Origin: Haloarchaeobius amylolyticus
GTDB taxonomy: Archaea > Halobacteriota > Halobacteria > Halobacteriales > Natrialbaceae
Assembly: GCF_026616195.1 (NCBI RefSeq)
Contig: NZ_JANHDH010000001.1
Coordinates: 1,550,001-1,614,000 of the forward strand
Length of the DNA stretch: 64,000 nt
Direction of reading: 5' to 3'
The translations under genes were made by a program, and so were the position numbers. Below the pieces are notes generated by a model. The model was not told the origin of the DNA and made no database searches. It saw only the letters and a list, made by a program, of their open reading frames with translations. Shown here one piece after another: positions 54,156 to 62,814 of the stretch (within the stretch, counting starts at the first letter, position 1; every line of letters begins with the position of its first letter).

Positions 54156-54983
54156 TCAACTGCGCTCGTGGACCCAGAACTCCTCGTCGGTCGTCACTTC
54201 CTTCTTGAATATCGGGACCTCGTCCTTGAGCCTGTTGATGCCGTCCTCGACGGTCCGGAAGGCCTCCTCGCGGTGGCCGGCGAGGACGACCACGAAGACG
54301 ATGTCCTCGCCGTACTCGATGACGCCGGTCCGGTGGTGCATGAGCACCTCGTGGACTCCCTCGCGCTCCTCCAGTTCGGCGCCGAGGGCCGCCATGCGCT
54401 CCTCGGCCACGCCCTCGTACTTCTCGAACTCCAGGGACTCGGTGACGGCGTCCTCGTCGTGGTCCTTCGCCCGAACCCGGCCCGTGAAGGTCGCGATGGC
54501 GCCGGCCTTCGGGGCCTCGGGAGACCGTTTCGCGCGTGCCACCAGCGAGTCGAGGCACTCGTAGGGGTCCGTCTCGAACAGCGCGTCACAGACCGCCTCG
54601 ACGTCCACGTCGGCCGCGGTCTCGCCGGTCGCAAGCGCCTCGCCGGCGTGCTCGCGGCCGCCGAGGACGACCTGCGGGACGTCCGCCCAGTGGTAGCCCT
54701 CCAGCACACAGATGTCGTAGTCGGGCGCGAGGTCCGCCAGCGTCTCGTCCAGCGTCCGGTCGTCGCCGGTCGCGAACCACGACCCCTCGGCGATACCGTA
54801 GGTCACGTCCGCCCCGGCCTCGCGATGTCGGGCCGTGTCCCGGCCCTCGGTGTCGATGTCCGGATCGACGGTGCAGTGTTTCACCGTCGCGACGCGCCCA
54901 CGCTCACCGAGCTGTGCCACCAGTCGGCCGACCAGCGTCGTCTTGCCCGAGTCCGACGGACCGACGACACCCAGTACGTACAT
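54156..54983 (-). CDS. MobB-MoaE fusion, molybdenum cofactor synthesis
   Basis: 275 residues. Residues 1-130 are a MobB-like GTP-binding domain with P-loop GPSDSGKTT (8-16). Residues about 135-275 are MoaE, the large subunit of molybdopterin synthase, with HHRTGVIEYGE and the late PIFKKE that supplies the catalytic Lys region. It links sulfur insertion into molybdopterin and attachment of the nucleotide in one chain. ATG at 54981-54983. Confidence 0.93.
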   Translation of the reverse strand: MYVLGVVGPSDSGKTTLVGRLVAQLGERGRVATVKHCTVDPDIDTEGRDTARHREAGADVTYGIAEGSWFATGDDRTLDETLADLAPDYDICVLEGYHWADVPQVVLGGREHAGEALATGETAADVDVEAVCDALFETDPYECLDSLVARAKRSPEAPKAGAIATFTGRVRAKDHDEDAVTESLEFEKYEGVAEERMAALGAELEEREGVHEVLMHHRTGVIEYGEDIVFVVVLAGHREEAFRTVEDGINRLKDEVPIFKKEVTTDEEFWVHERS

Positions 54984-55036
54984 ATCCGTTCGAAGCGCCG
55001 GGACGCGCTTGTAGGTGTCGCCGCGACGGGAGAGAA

Positions 55037-55327
55037 TCAGGGTTCGGGCGGGAGCCGGAACAGCCAGCGGACCCCCTCGAAGAGCGAGTCCTTGGCCACG
55101 ACGAGCGTCAGGAAGAGCAGGAGGATGCCACCCGCACGACCGAACGTCGGCTGGCCGGCCTCCTCGCCGAACGCGAGGACGACCAGCGCGAGCGACCCGA
55201 AGGTCGGTCCGGTGACCCGCCGCAGGTCCGTCGTCGAGAGCGCGCCCGTGCGGTAGCGCCCCACCGCGTACCCGAGGACGGCACAGCAGCCGACGCCGAC
55301 GAGTATCGCGATGAGCGCTCCGAGCAT
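55037..55327 (-). CDS. Small membrane protein, 96 aa
   Basis: Two or three hydrophobic segments (about 1-22, 44-56 and 67-80). Unknown function. Start at the ATG at 55325-55327, with a TATA-like CATAAAAG about 25 bases upstream on the other side of the gap. It is followed by the MobB-MoaE gene on the same strand. Confidence 0.68.
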   Translation of the reverse strand: MLGALIAILVGVGCCAVLGYAVGRYRTGALSTTDLRRVTGPTFGSLALVVLAFGEEAGQPTFGRAGGILLLFLTLVVAKDSLFEGVRWLFRLPPEP

Positions 55328-55580
55328 GGCCTAGTATACGCGACGTTGTCATAAAAGGGGGACGGTTGGTTCACCCGGAAACAGGCGTTTCGAACGGTCG
55401 AGTCGCCGGTTATCGGCGTTTGTGCAGGTAACAGTCTGAGCCTACCGGCAGGCGGTTCCCGCCCCGTGACGAGGTGTCGGCACGGAAATCAGTGCGATAT
55501 CATGACACGCCACCTCGCCGCCGGCGTGCGGTAGGGTCTCCGTGCGCCGGCCGACCGTGTCCCGGCCGACCGGCTCGCGA

Positions 55581-55598
55581 CTTGGCAATCCTTAAGAG
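55581..55598 (+). promoter_or_regulatory. pyrH: Promoter of pyrH
   Basis: CTTGGCAATCCTTAAGAG ends 24 bases before the ATG at 55622; the TTAAG core fits a TATA box for a leaderless transcript. Sixteen of 18 bases match the sequence before the lysS locus at 56386-56403. Confidence 0.6.
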
Positions 55599-55621
55599 AT
55601 GCAGTGGGCTACACGGCGACA

Positions 55622-56338
55622 ATGAAGGTAGTCGTCTCCGTCGGCGGGAGCGTCCTCGCGCCGGAACTCGACGCGGACCGCGTCTCGGCGTTCGCCGACG
55701 TCATCAACGAACTCGTCAGCGACGGGTGCCAGGTGGCAGCCGTCGTCGGCGGCGGCGGCGTCGCCCGGGACTACATCGGGACCGCACGCGAGCTGGGTGC
55801 CAACGAGATCGAGCTCGACCAGCTCGGCATCGACGTGACGCGGCTGAACGCCCGCCTGCTCATCGCGGCACTCGGCGAGAACGTCGTCACCGCGCCCGCG
55901 AAGAACTACGAGGAGGCCGGCGAGGTCATGCGCAACGGCGACGTCTGCGTCATGGGCGGCGTCGCCCCGGCCCAGACGACCGACGCCGTCGGCGCCGCGG
56001 TCGCGGAGTACGTCGGCGCGGACCTGCTGGTGTACGCCACCTCCGTCCCCGGCGTCTTCTCGGCCGACCCGAACGAGGACGAGGACGCCGAGAAGTACGA
56101 CCAGCTCTCCGCCGAGGAACTCGTCGAGGTCATCGCCGGCCTCGAGATGAACGCCGGTTCGTCGGCCCCGGTCGACCTCCTCGCCGCGAAGATCATCCAG
56201 CGCTCGGGCATGCGCACCATCGTCCTCGACGGGAACGATCCGACCCGCGTGCTGGAGGCCGTCCGTCACGGCAAGCACGAGGGCACCGACATCATCCCCG
56301 CGGGCACCGGCGACGAACTCACCTACTGGGCGGAGTGA
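55622..56338 (+). CDS. pyrH: Uridylate (UMP) kinase PyrH
   Basis: Phosphorylates UMP to UDP. Archaeal-type amino-acid-kinase fold, 238 residues: MKVVVSVGGSVL start, GGGGVARDYI, RLNARLLIAAL, and the late GMRTIVLDG with NPTRV-like end. ATG at 55622, leaderless. Confidence 0.96.
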   Translation: MKVVVSVGGSVLAPELDADRVSAFADVINELVSDGCQVAAVVGGGGVARDYIGTARELGANEIELDQLGIDVTRLNARLLIAALGENVVTAPAKNYEEAGEVMRNGDVCVMGGVAPAQTTDAVGAAVAEYVGADLLVYATSVPGVFSADPNEDEDAEKYDQLSAEELVEVIAGLEMNAGSSAPVDLLAAKIIQRSGMRTIVLDGNDPTRVLEAVRHGKHEGTDIIPAGTGDELTYWAE

Positions 56339-56385
56339 CCCGGCCGGAACGCGCCCGCCACCCTCCCTGCGACCCGTTTCCACTG

Positions 56386-56403
56386 CTTGACAACCCTTAA
56401 GAG
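56386..56403 (+). promoter_or_regulatory. Promoter of lysS locus
   Basis: CTTGACAACCCTTAAGAG, nearly the same as the pyrH promoter and at nearly the same distance (40 versus 41 bases) from an ATG, here the ATG at 56426 rather than the lysS start. This places the expected transcript start at the small upstream frame. Confidence 0.6.
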
Positions 56404-56425
56404 CGCGACAGCGGTACGCTCTTCC

Positions 56426-56488
56426 ATGCGACCGATACGCGTTCGGCCACGGCGCCGACCGACAGGATTCGAGGTGAGCGACCGGTGA
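56426..56488 (+). CDS. Possible Arg-rich 20-codon upstream reading frame
   Basis: ATG at 56426 to TGA at 56486-56488 encodes 20 residues, seven of them Arg (MRPIRVRPRRR...). Its stop overlaps the GTG start of lysS (GTGA, 56485-56488). The composition is unlike normal haloarchaeal proteins, so either it is a regulatory leader peptide or it is not translated. Promoter spacing favours leaderless initiation here. Confidence 0.4.
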   Translation: MRPIRVRPRRRPTGFEVSDR

Positions 56489-58155
56489 GCCGCGCGGACG
56501 ACGGCACCAGTCCGTACACCCTCTCGGGCGACGACGAGCGAGACGGCGAGTCGGCCCGCCACGTCTTCTGGGCGGACCGCATCGCCGACGTCGTCGAGGA
56601 CCGCGAGCCCGACGAGCCGATCATCATCAAGGGCGGCATCTCGCCCTCGGGTGTCCCGCACCTCGGCAACGTCAACGAGATCATGCGCGGCTACTTCGTG
56701 GCCGAGGTGCTCCGCGAGCGCGGCCACGAGGTCCGGCAGGTGTTCACCGCCGACGACCGCGACCCCCTGCGCAAGCTCCCCCGGAAGCTCGCGAACCTCG
56801 ACGGCGACATCGTCGACCTCGGCGACGTGAACGCCGGCGCCCTCGGGCGGAACCTCGGGCATCCCTACACCGACATCCCGGACCCGTTCGGCTGCTGTGA
56901 CTCCTACGGCGCGCACTTCTCGAACCTCATCACCCGCAGCGCGGAACTGCTCGACGTGGAGTTCGACATCGAGTCCAACACCGCGATGTACGAGGACGGT
57001 CGGTTCGACGACGTGGTCGAATTCGTCCTGGAGCACGCCGACGAGGCCCGCGAGGTCCTCTCGCACTACCAGGACAAGGTCGACGAGGACTACGTCCCCT
57101 TCAACCCAATCTGTGCGGAGTGCGGGAAGATAACCGAGACGGTGACCGCCATCGACACCGAGGCCGGCACCGTCGACTACGTCTGCACCGACATGGAGGC
57201 CGGCGACAACACCATCTCCGGCTGTGGCCACGAGGGCACCGCCACCTTCCGCGAGGGCAAGCTTCCCTGGCGCTTCGAGTGGCCCGCCCAGTGGCAGGTG
57301 CTCGGTGTTGACTTCGAGCCCTTCGGCAAGGACCACGCCGAGGGCTCGTGGCCCTCCGGCGACGACATCGCCCGGAACGTCCTCGGCATCCAGCCCCCGG
57401 TCCCGATGGTGTACGAGTGGTTCACCCTCGACGGGAAGCCCTTCTCCTCCTCGGAGGGCAACATCATCCTCGTCAGCGAGGTGCTCGAACTCCTCGAACC
57501 CGAGGTCGTCCGGTACTTCTTCGCGAAGGACCCGAAGAAAGCGCGTGACTTCTCCATCGAGCGCCTCGACCAGCTCGTCGACGAGTTCGACCGCTTCGAG
57601 CAGCTCTACTTCGGCGAGGTCGAGGGCACCGAGGACGAGGTCGCGAAGGCCGAACGCGTCTACCCCTTCGTCGTCGAGGACGTCGACGAGGACCGGGTCC
57701 GCCTCCCGTACACCTTCGCGGCGGTCCTCTCGATGTTCCCCGACGAGCAGACCCGCATCGACCACGCGAAGAAGCAGGGCCACATCCCCGGGGACGCCGA
57801 CGACGCGACCATCGAGGCCGCCTTCGAGCGCGTCGAGCGCGCCGCCAACTGGGCCGAGCGCACCGACAACGAGTACAACTACACCGTGCTCGAGGAGCTG
57901 CCCGACGTGGACTTCGACGAGGAGACCGCGGCCGCCCTCGACCAGCTCGCCGACTTCGTCGAAGAAGGCCACGACGGCGAGGCGATACAGGGTGAGATCT
58001 ACGAGTCCGCCAAGCGTCGCGACCTCGACATGGGCTCGTTCTTCGGGGCCGGCTACCAGCTCTTCTTCGGGCAGGACCAGGGCCCGCAACTCGGGCCGTT
58101 CCTGTCGAAGCTTGAGCGCGAGTTCGTCGTGAAGCGGCTGCGGCGAGAGGCCTGA
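56485..58155 (+). CDS. lysS: Lysyl-tRNA synthetase, class I
   Basis: Charges tRNA-Lys with the archaeal class I enzyme. The 556 residues hold the HIGH-like SGVPHLGN (about 52-59), zinc cysteines in CAECGKI...C, and KPFSSSEGN in place of KMSKS. GTG start at 56485-56487, overlapping the preceding small frame. The C-terminus EFVVKRLRREA is typical. Confidence 0.95.
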   Translation: MSRADDGTSPYTLSGDDERDGESARHVFWADRIADVVEDREPDEPIIIKGGISPSGVPHLGNVNEIMRGYFVAEVLRERGHEVRQVFTADDRDPLRKLPRKLANLDGDIVDLGDVNAGALGRNLGHPYTDIPDPFGCCDSYGAHFSNLITRSAELLDVEFDIESNTAMYEDGRFDDVVEFVLEHADEAREVLSHYQDKVDEDYVPFNPICAECGKITETVTAIDTEAGTVDYVCTDMEAGDNTISGCGHEGTATFREGKLPWRFEWPAQWQVLGVDFEPFGKDHAEGSWPSGDDIARNVLGIQPPVPMVYEWFTLDGKPFSSSEGNIILVSEVLELLEPEVVRYFFAKDPKKARDFSIERLDQLVDEFDRFEQLYFGEVEGTEDEVAKAERVYPFVVEDVDEDRVRLPYTFAAVLSMFPDEQTRIDHAKKQGHIPGDADDATIEAAFERVERAANWAERTDNEYNYTVLEELPDVDFDEETAAALDQLADFVEEGHDGEAIQGEIYESAKRRDLDMGSFFGAGYQLFFGQDQGPQLGPFLSKLEREFVVKRLRREA

Positions 58156-58220
58156 GTTTCGGGTTCTGACTGTTTCTGCGGTTTCTCTTCGGTTCGCGTT
58201 TCTGGCGGTTGGCCGTGTCG

Positions 58221-58292
58221 GTGACGTGACCGTAGCTGGTGACGTGACCGTAGCTGGCGACGTGACCGTAGCTGGCGACGTGGGCTACTGGT
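58221..58292 (+). repeat. 18-bp tandem repeat, three full copies plus one decayed
   Basis: Units of the type GYGACGTGACCGTAGCTG at 58221-58238, 58239-58256 and 58257-58274, then a diverged copy. The first two are identical. Not in a reading frame of a recognised gene. Confidence 0.8.
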
Positions 58293-58324
58293 GGCGACGT
58301 GGAGACGACTATCGCTGGCGTCGT

Positions 58325-58635
58325 GACCGCACCACACCCTCCCCAGCCGATTGCGGTACTCCCTCCGCTACGCTCCGGTCCGTTCCGCATCCCTCGCGCG
58401 GTATCACCGGTGGCCTCACTTCGTTCGGACCACCGACCGCACGCGCCTGGTGTCTGTCCCGCTGCTGGCGCCGATGCCTGAAAATCCTGCTGCTGCCGTC
58501 GATACCTGAAAGTACACCCCGGCGCGTGCTGGCGAGCGGGTCGAGTGAAACGAGGCCGCGAGCCGGCGTCACGCGAGGGATGAGGACCGCAGCGTAGCGA
58601 GGACCGCAGTCGGCCGGGGAGGCCGTGGTGCAGTC
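58325..58635. repeat. Imperfect inverted repeat of intergenic element
   Basis: The left arm 58325-58400, read on the other strand, matches the right arm 58572-58635 over the shared core CGCGAGGGATG...GCGTAGCG...CGGGGAGG...GTGGTGC, with several mismatches and a gap. The middle (about 170 bases) has no gene. The same core occurs at 51893-51968. Confidence 0.7.
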
Positions 58636-58787
58636 TCCATCTCCATCGGCGCGAGTCACTTGCTCGCCGCCACAGACTACCGAGCCACACAGCCCACTTC
58701 CCACCACCGCCGAAACCACCCACGAGAACACCACGTACCCTCCCCTAAACCAAACTCCTTTGCCCGTCCCTGCCCGAGTCATCGGTA

Positions 58788-60584
58788 ATGGTCTCCACTC
58801 TGCAGTTGGTGTTCGCCGGCTTCGCCGTCTACTGGATGGCCGTGCTGGCGGTCAAGCGAGCGGGGTTCCTTCCCTCGTACGTCTCCACGCAGGGACCGAT
58901 TCTCCTGGTCCATACGAAGCGTGGGCGGGACTTCCTCGACTGGGCCGCCGGGCCGCGGCGCTTCTGGCGGGCCTGGGCGAACGTCGGTGTGGGTATCGCA
59001 CTCGTCGTGATGTTCGGGGCGTTCGTCTTCCTGCTGGATGCCGCGCTCTCGACCATCCAGAACCCGCCGCCGCCGACCGCGGTGAACCAGCCGAAGAACG
59101 TGCTGGTCATCCCCGGGGTGAACGACTTCCTGCCGCTGTCGGTGGCGCCGGAGATACTGTTCGGGCTCGCCGTCGGCCTCATCGTCCACGAGGGCGGCCA
59201 CGGCCTGCTCTGCCGGGTCGAGAACATCGACATCGAGTCGATGGGTATCGGCCTGCTGGCCATCCTGCCCATCGCGGCGTTCGTCGAACCGAACGAGAAG
59301 GCCCGCCGGAAGGCGTCTCGCGGCGCCCAGACCCGGATGTTCGCCGCCGGCGTGACGAACAACTTCGCCATCACCATCGTCGCGTTCGCCCTGCTGTTCG
59401 GGCCGGTCGCGGGCTCCATCGCGGTCGCCGACGGGGCACTCGTCGGCGGTGTCGCACAGGGCTCGCCCGCCGCACAGGCCGGGCTGGACGGCGGCGACCG
59501 CGTCACCGCGGTCGACGGGACGGCGGTGCAGAACAACTCCCACTTCGTCGACCTGCTCGACGCGAGCAACTCGACGACCGTCGACATAACGGTCAACGGC
59601 GAGGAGACCCGGTCGCTCGAGCGCGCCGTCCTGGTGCAGCAGTCGCTGGTCGACGGACCGACCGGCCTCGACTCGGGCGCGACCATCCACTCGGTGAACG
59701 GGACGGACGTCCACACCGTCTCGGAGTTCCGGGAGGCCGTCGCCGCGACCCCCGGCCCGGTCGAACTCCGGGCCACCACGGCCGACGGTGAGAACGTGAC
59801 GACCACCTTCGTCGCCGGCGCCTACGTCCGCGTCGCCGAGGACGGTGCCCTCGCCGCGGAAGGCCCCGAGCCCGAGACGAACCTCGTCGTCACGCAGTTC
59901 GCCGGCGAGCGCATCGTCACCTGGTCGGACCTCTCCGAGGCCATCGAGACGACCGAACCGGGCCAGCCCGTCGAGGTCGTCGCCTACGACGACGGCCAGC
60001 GGGCGGTCTACAACGTGACCATGGGTGGCAGCGGGAGCGACGCCCAGCTCGGCGTCTTCGCCGGCTCGTTCGGCACGACCGGGCTGGAGGTGACCGACCT
60101 CGGCGTGCAGTTCTACCCGGCCGACCGCTACCTCGCCATCCTCGGCGGGGGCGACCAGAGCAGCCTGAACGCGTTCGCCTCGTCGTTCTTCGGCAAGATG
60201 CTGTTCGTGCTCATCCTGCCGGTCGTCGGCGTGGTCTCCGGGGCCACCGGGGTACTCCCGTACAACTTCGCGGGCTTCACCGGCGAGATAAACAACTTCT
60301 TCGTCGCCACCGGGCCACTCGGGTTCCTCGGTGGGGGCCTGTTCCTGCTCGCGAACCTGCTGTTCTGGACCGGCTGGATCAACATCCAGCTCGGCTTCTT
60401 CAACTGCATCCCCGCGTTCCCGCTCGACGGCGGGCACATCCTGCGGACCTCGACCGAGGCCGTCATGTCCCGGCTGCCCATCCAGGCGACCCGCCGGCGC
60501 GTCCGGCTGGTCACGACGACCGTGGGGCTCACCATGCTGGTGAGCTTCCTCGTGCTCATCCTGGGGCCGCGGCTGCTGGCCTGA
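58788..60584 (+). CDS. Site-2 protease with PDZ domains
   Basis: Intramembrane zinc protease of 598 residues. HEGGH near 134 and FPLDGGH near 543-549 form the metal site; between them two or three PDZ-like modules (for example SPAAQAGLDGGDRVTAVDG) lie outside the membrane core. About seven helices in all. Such enzymes release regulators or degrade damaged envelope proteins. Start at the ATG at 58788. Confidence 0.93.
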   Translation: MVSTLQLVFAGFAVYWMAVLAVKRAGFLPSYVSTQGPILLVHTKRGRDFLDWAAGPRRFWRAWANVGVGIALVVMFGAFVFLLDAALSTIQNPPPPTAVNQPKNVLVIPGVNDFLPLSVAPEILFGLAVGLIVHEGGHGLLCRVENIDIESMGIGLLAILPIAAFVEPNEKARRKASRGAQTRMFAAGVTNNFAITIVAFALLFGPVAGSIAVADGALVGGVAQGSPAAQAGLDGGDRVTAVDGTAVQNNSHFVDLLDASNSTTVDITVNGEETRSLERAVLVQQSLVDGPTGLDSGATIHSVNGTDVHTVSEFREAVAATPGPVELRATTADGENVTTTFVAGAYVRVAEDGALAAEGPEPETNLVVTQFAGERIVTWSDLSEAIETTEPGQPVEVVAYDDGQRAVYNVTMGGSGSDAQLGVFAGSFGTTGLEVTDLGVQFYPADRYLAILGGGDQSSLNAFASSFFGKMLFVLILPVVGVVSGATGVLPYNFAGFTGEINNFFVATGPLGFLGGGLFLLANLLFWTGWINIQLGFFNCIPAFPLDGGHILRTSTEAVMSRLPIQATRRRVRLVTTTVGLTMLVSFLVLILGPRLLA

Positions 60585-60620
60585 CGGCTGCGAGAAGAGT
60601 CCGCCCGTTTTCCGGCTGCT

Positions 60621-61148
60621 TCAGTCCTCGTCTTCGTCGATGTCGTGTCGCTCGTAGAACTCCTCGGGCGTGTCCTCGATCCGGTCGAAGTCGTCGGCGA
60701 AGTAGTGCTCGTGGTGGCGGATCATCTGCTCGACGATCCAGCCCGAGAACTCGTCGTCGAAGCGCCACTCGCCCTCCATCTCGGGGACGTCGAAGCGCTC
60801 GTCGGTCGCGAAGGCCACGTAGACGTGGTAGAAACCGAGGATGACGTCGGCGAACTCGCGGGCCTTCGTCGCGCTGTCCTCCCGGCGGTCGGCGAGTTCC
60901 TCGCGGCCCGCGTCGGTCAGCTCGAAGTACTTGCGGTCGGGTTCGTCCTCGCGCTCGATACGCTCGGCCCAGCCCTTGTCCTCGAACTTGTAGAGGATAG
61001 GGTAGACCGAGCCGTAGGATGGCTCCCAGTGGCCGCCGCTGATGTCCCGAATCTCCTTGAGTATCTCGTACCCGTACCGCGGTTTCTCCTCCAGGAGTTC
61101 CAGCACGAGGTACGCGATGAGTCCTTTCGGCGGGCCGCTTTTCCGCAT
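60621..61148 (-). CDS. PadR family transcriptional regulator
   Basis: Winged-helix repressor-like protein, 175 residues from the ATG at 61146-61148. The N-terminal domain has LIAYLVLELLEEKPRYGYEILKEI and YGSVYPILYKFEDKGW (recognition helix); the C-terminus is a charged coiled-coil dimerisation part. It is divergent from pitA across 115 bases and may control it. Confidence 0.93.
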   Translation of the reverse strand: MRKSGPPKGLIAYLVLELLEEKPRYGYEILKEIRDISGGHWEPSYGSVYPILYKFEDKGWAERIEREDEPDRKYFELTDAGREELADRREDSATKAREFADVILGFYHVYVAFATDERFDVPEMEGEWRFDDEFSGWIVEQMIRHHEHYFADDFDRIEDTPEEFYERHDIDEDED

Positions 61149-61263
61149 CGCGTGAGCCTTTCCCCGGTGGTAGTAATAGGGTTTCGATACACCCGAGCGA
61201 TTGCCAGCACCTCGGAGAACGCGAACCAACACGTCCTTACTCTCGGTCTCCCAAGCCGACGAC

Positions 61264-62814
61264 ATGGAGCGACGCGAACCTCCGATGACGGAGGAGGGCT
61301 GGTACGCACTGCACGACTTCCGAACGGTCGACTGGGACGCGTGGCGCGACGCCCCCGAGCGCGAACGCGAACGCGCCCTGGCCGACGCCCGGTCGTTCTT
61401 CGACGCCCACGACGACCCGGAGACGGGCGGGACGGCCGTCTTCTCCATCGTCGGCCACAAGGCGGACCTGATGGTCCTGCACCTGCGCCCGTCGATGGCG
61501 GACCTCGACCGGCTCGAACGGAGCTTCGAGCAGACCGCGTTCGCGGGGTACACCGAGCAGTCCGGTTCGTACGTCTCCGTCACTGAGGCGTCTGGCTACA
61601 CCGAGCGCGCCCGGGAGTACTTCGAGGGCGAGGTCGACGAGGACTCCGGGCTCGCGCAGTACATCCGGTCCCGGCTCCACCCGGACATCCCGGACATGGA
61701 GTACGTCTCGTTCTACCCGATGGACAAGCGTCGCACGGCCGAGGACAACTGGTACGACCTGCCCCACGAGGAGCGCGCCGAGCACATGGCGAGCCACGGC
61801 GACATCGGCCGCGATTACGCCGGGAAGGTCCAGCAGATGATCACCTCCAGCGTCGGCTTCGACGACCACGAGTGGGGCGTCACCCTCTGGTCGGACGACC
61901 CGACCGAGATCAAGGACCTGCTGTACGAGATGCGCTTCGACCCCTCGTCCAGCCGGTTCGCCGAGTTCGGCACGTTCTACTTCGGCCGCCGGTTCGAGGC
62001 GGCCGACCTCGGGGCCTTCATGGCCGGCGAGGCCGTGCCGGCCGAGGACGGGGCTCCCCACAGTGACTCCGCGGGGCACCCCCACGGCGCGTCCGACCAC
62101 GGCGGCGCAGGGCACGCCCACGGGGGCGGTCACGGCCACGGTGAGGGTGACCACCCGCACAGCGGCGAGACACACGAGCACGGCCACGGCGACGAGGAGG
62201 GCCGCCCGCCGACGGACCACGGCGCCGACGTCCGCGAGGAACTCGAGGACCGCGGCGTCTACGGCGGCAAGCCACACGGCGAGGACGTGTACGCGGTCGT
62301 CCTCTACTCCGAGGCCGACACCGAGGAGCTGTTCGAGGAGGTCGAGGGACTGCGCAAGAACTTCGACCACTACGACTCCCACGTGAAGACCGCGGTGTAC
62401 GAGGCCGAGGGCGACGCCCCGGCGGCCATCGCGAGCGTCTGGGAGACCGAGTCGGCGGCGGACACCGCCAGCGGCTTCCTCACCGACCTGCCCGGCATCG
62501 TCCGGCAGGCCGGCGACGACGCCGACAGCGACACCTGGGGCACGATGGGGATGTTCTACACCGTCAAGCCCGAGCATCGCGACGACTTCGTCGAGAAGTT
62601 CGGGACCGTCGGCGAGGTGCTCGAAGGCATGGACGGCCACATCCAGACCGACCTGCTGTCGAACCGCGAGAACGAGGACGACATGTTCATCGCCTCGCGC
62701 TGGGAGTCCAAGGACGACGCGATGGCGTTCTTCCGGTCGGACGCCTTCTCGGACACCGTCGACTGGGGCCGCGACGTGCTCGCGGACCGCCCGCGCCACG
62801 TCTTCCTGGCGTAG
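61264..62814 (+). CDS. pitA: PitA: chlorite-dismutase/HemQ-like domain fused to ABM domain
   Basis: 516 residues. Residues 1-255 are a chlorite-dismutase-family domain with the HemQ-type stretch FYPMDKRR...NWYDLPHEERAEHMASHG, where the final His region coordinates heme in relatives. Residues about 265-320 form a His/Gly/Asp-rich linker with 14 His. About 335-516 is an antibiotic-biosynthesis-monooxygenase-like domain. Known in haloarchaea as PitA. Coproheme decarboxylation or heme binding is likely from the motif, not proven. Start at the ATG at 61264. Confidence 0.92.
   Translation: MERREPPMTEEGWYALHDFRTVDWDAWRDAPERERERALADARSFFDAHDDPETGGTAVFSIVGHKADLMVLHLRPSMADLDRLERSFEQTAFAGYTEQSGSYVSVTEASGYTERAREYFEGEVDEDSGLAQYIRSRLHPDIPDMEYVSFYPMDKRRTAEDNWYDLPHEERAEHMASHGDIGRDYAGKVQQMITSSVGFDDHEWGVTLWSDDPTEIKDLLYEMRFDPSSSRFAEFGTFYFGRRFEAADLGAFMAGEAVPAEDGAPHSDSAGHPHGASDHGGAGHAHGGGHGHGEGDHPHSGETHEHGHGDEEGRPPTDHGADVREELEDRGVYGGKPHGEDVYAVVLYSEADTEELFEEVEGLRKNFDHYDSHVKTAVYEAEGDAPAAIASVWETESAADTASGFLTDLPGIVRQAGDDADSDTWGTMGMFYTVKPEHRDDFVEKFGTVGEVLEGMDGHIQTDLLSNRENEDDMFIASRWESKDDAMAFFRSDAFSDTVDWGRDVLADRPRHVFLA

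Larger units (their letters stand above)
58156..58787. other. Intergenic region with tandem and inverted repeats
   Basis: 632 bases without a gene. It holds an 18-base tandem repeat (58221-58290), then two copies of the dispersed repeat in opposite orientation (58325-58400 and 58572-58635) that could fold into a roughly 310-base cruciform or hairpin. It separates lysS from the PDZ protease gene. Confidence 0.65.

Noticed and set aside
58221-58292. CRISPR array
   Set aside because: The 18-base units are contiguous, with no spacers, and no cas genes are present.
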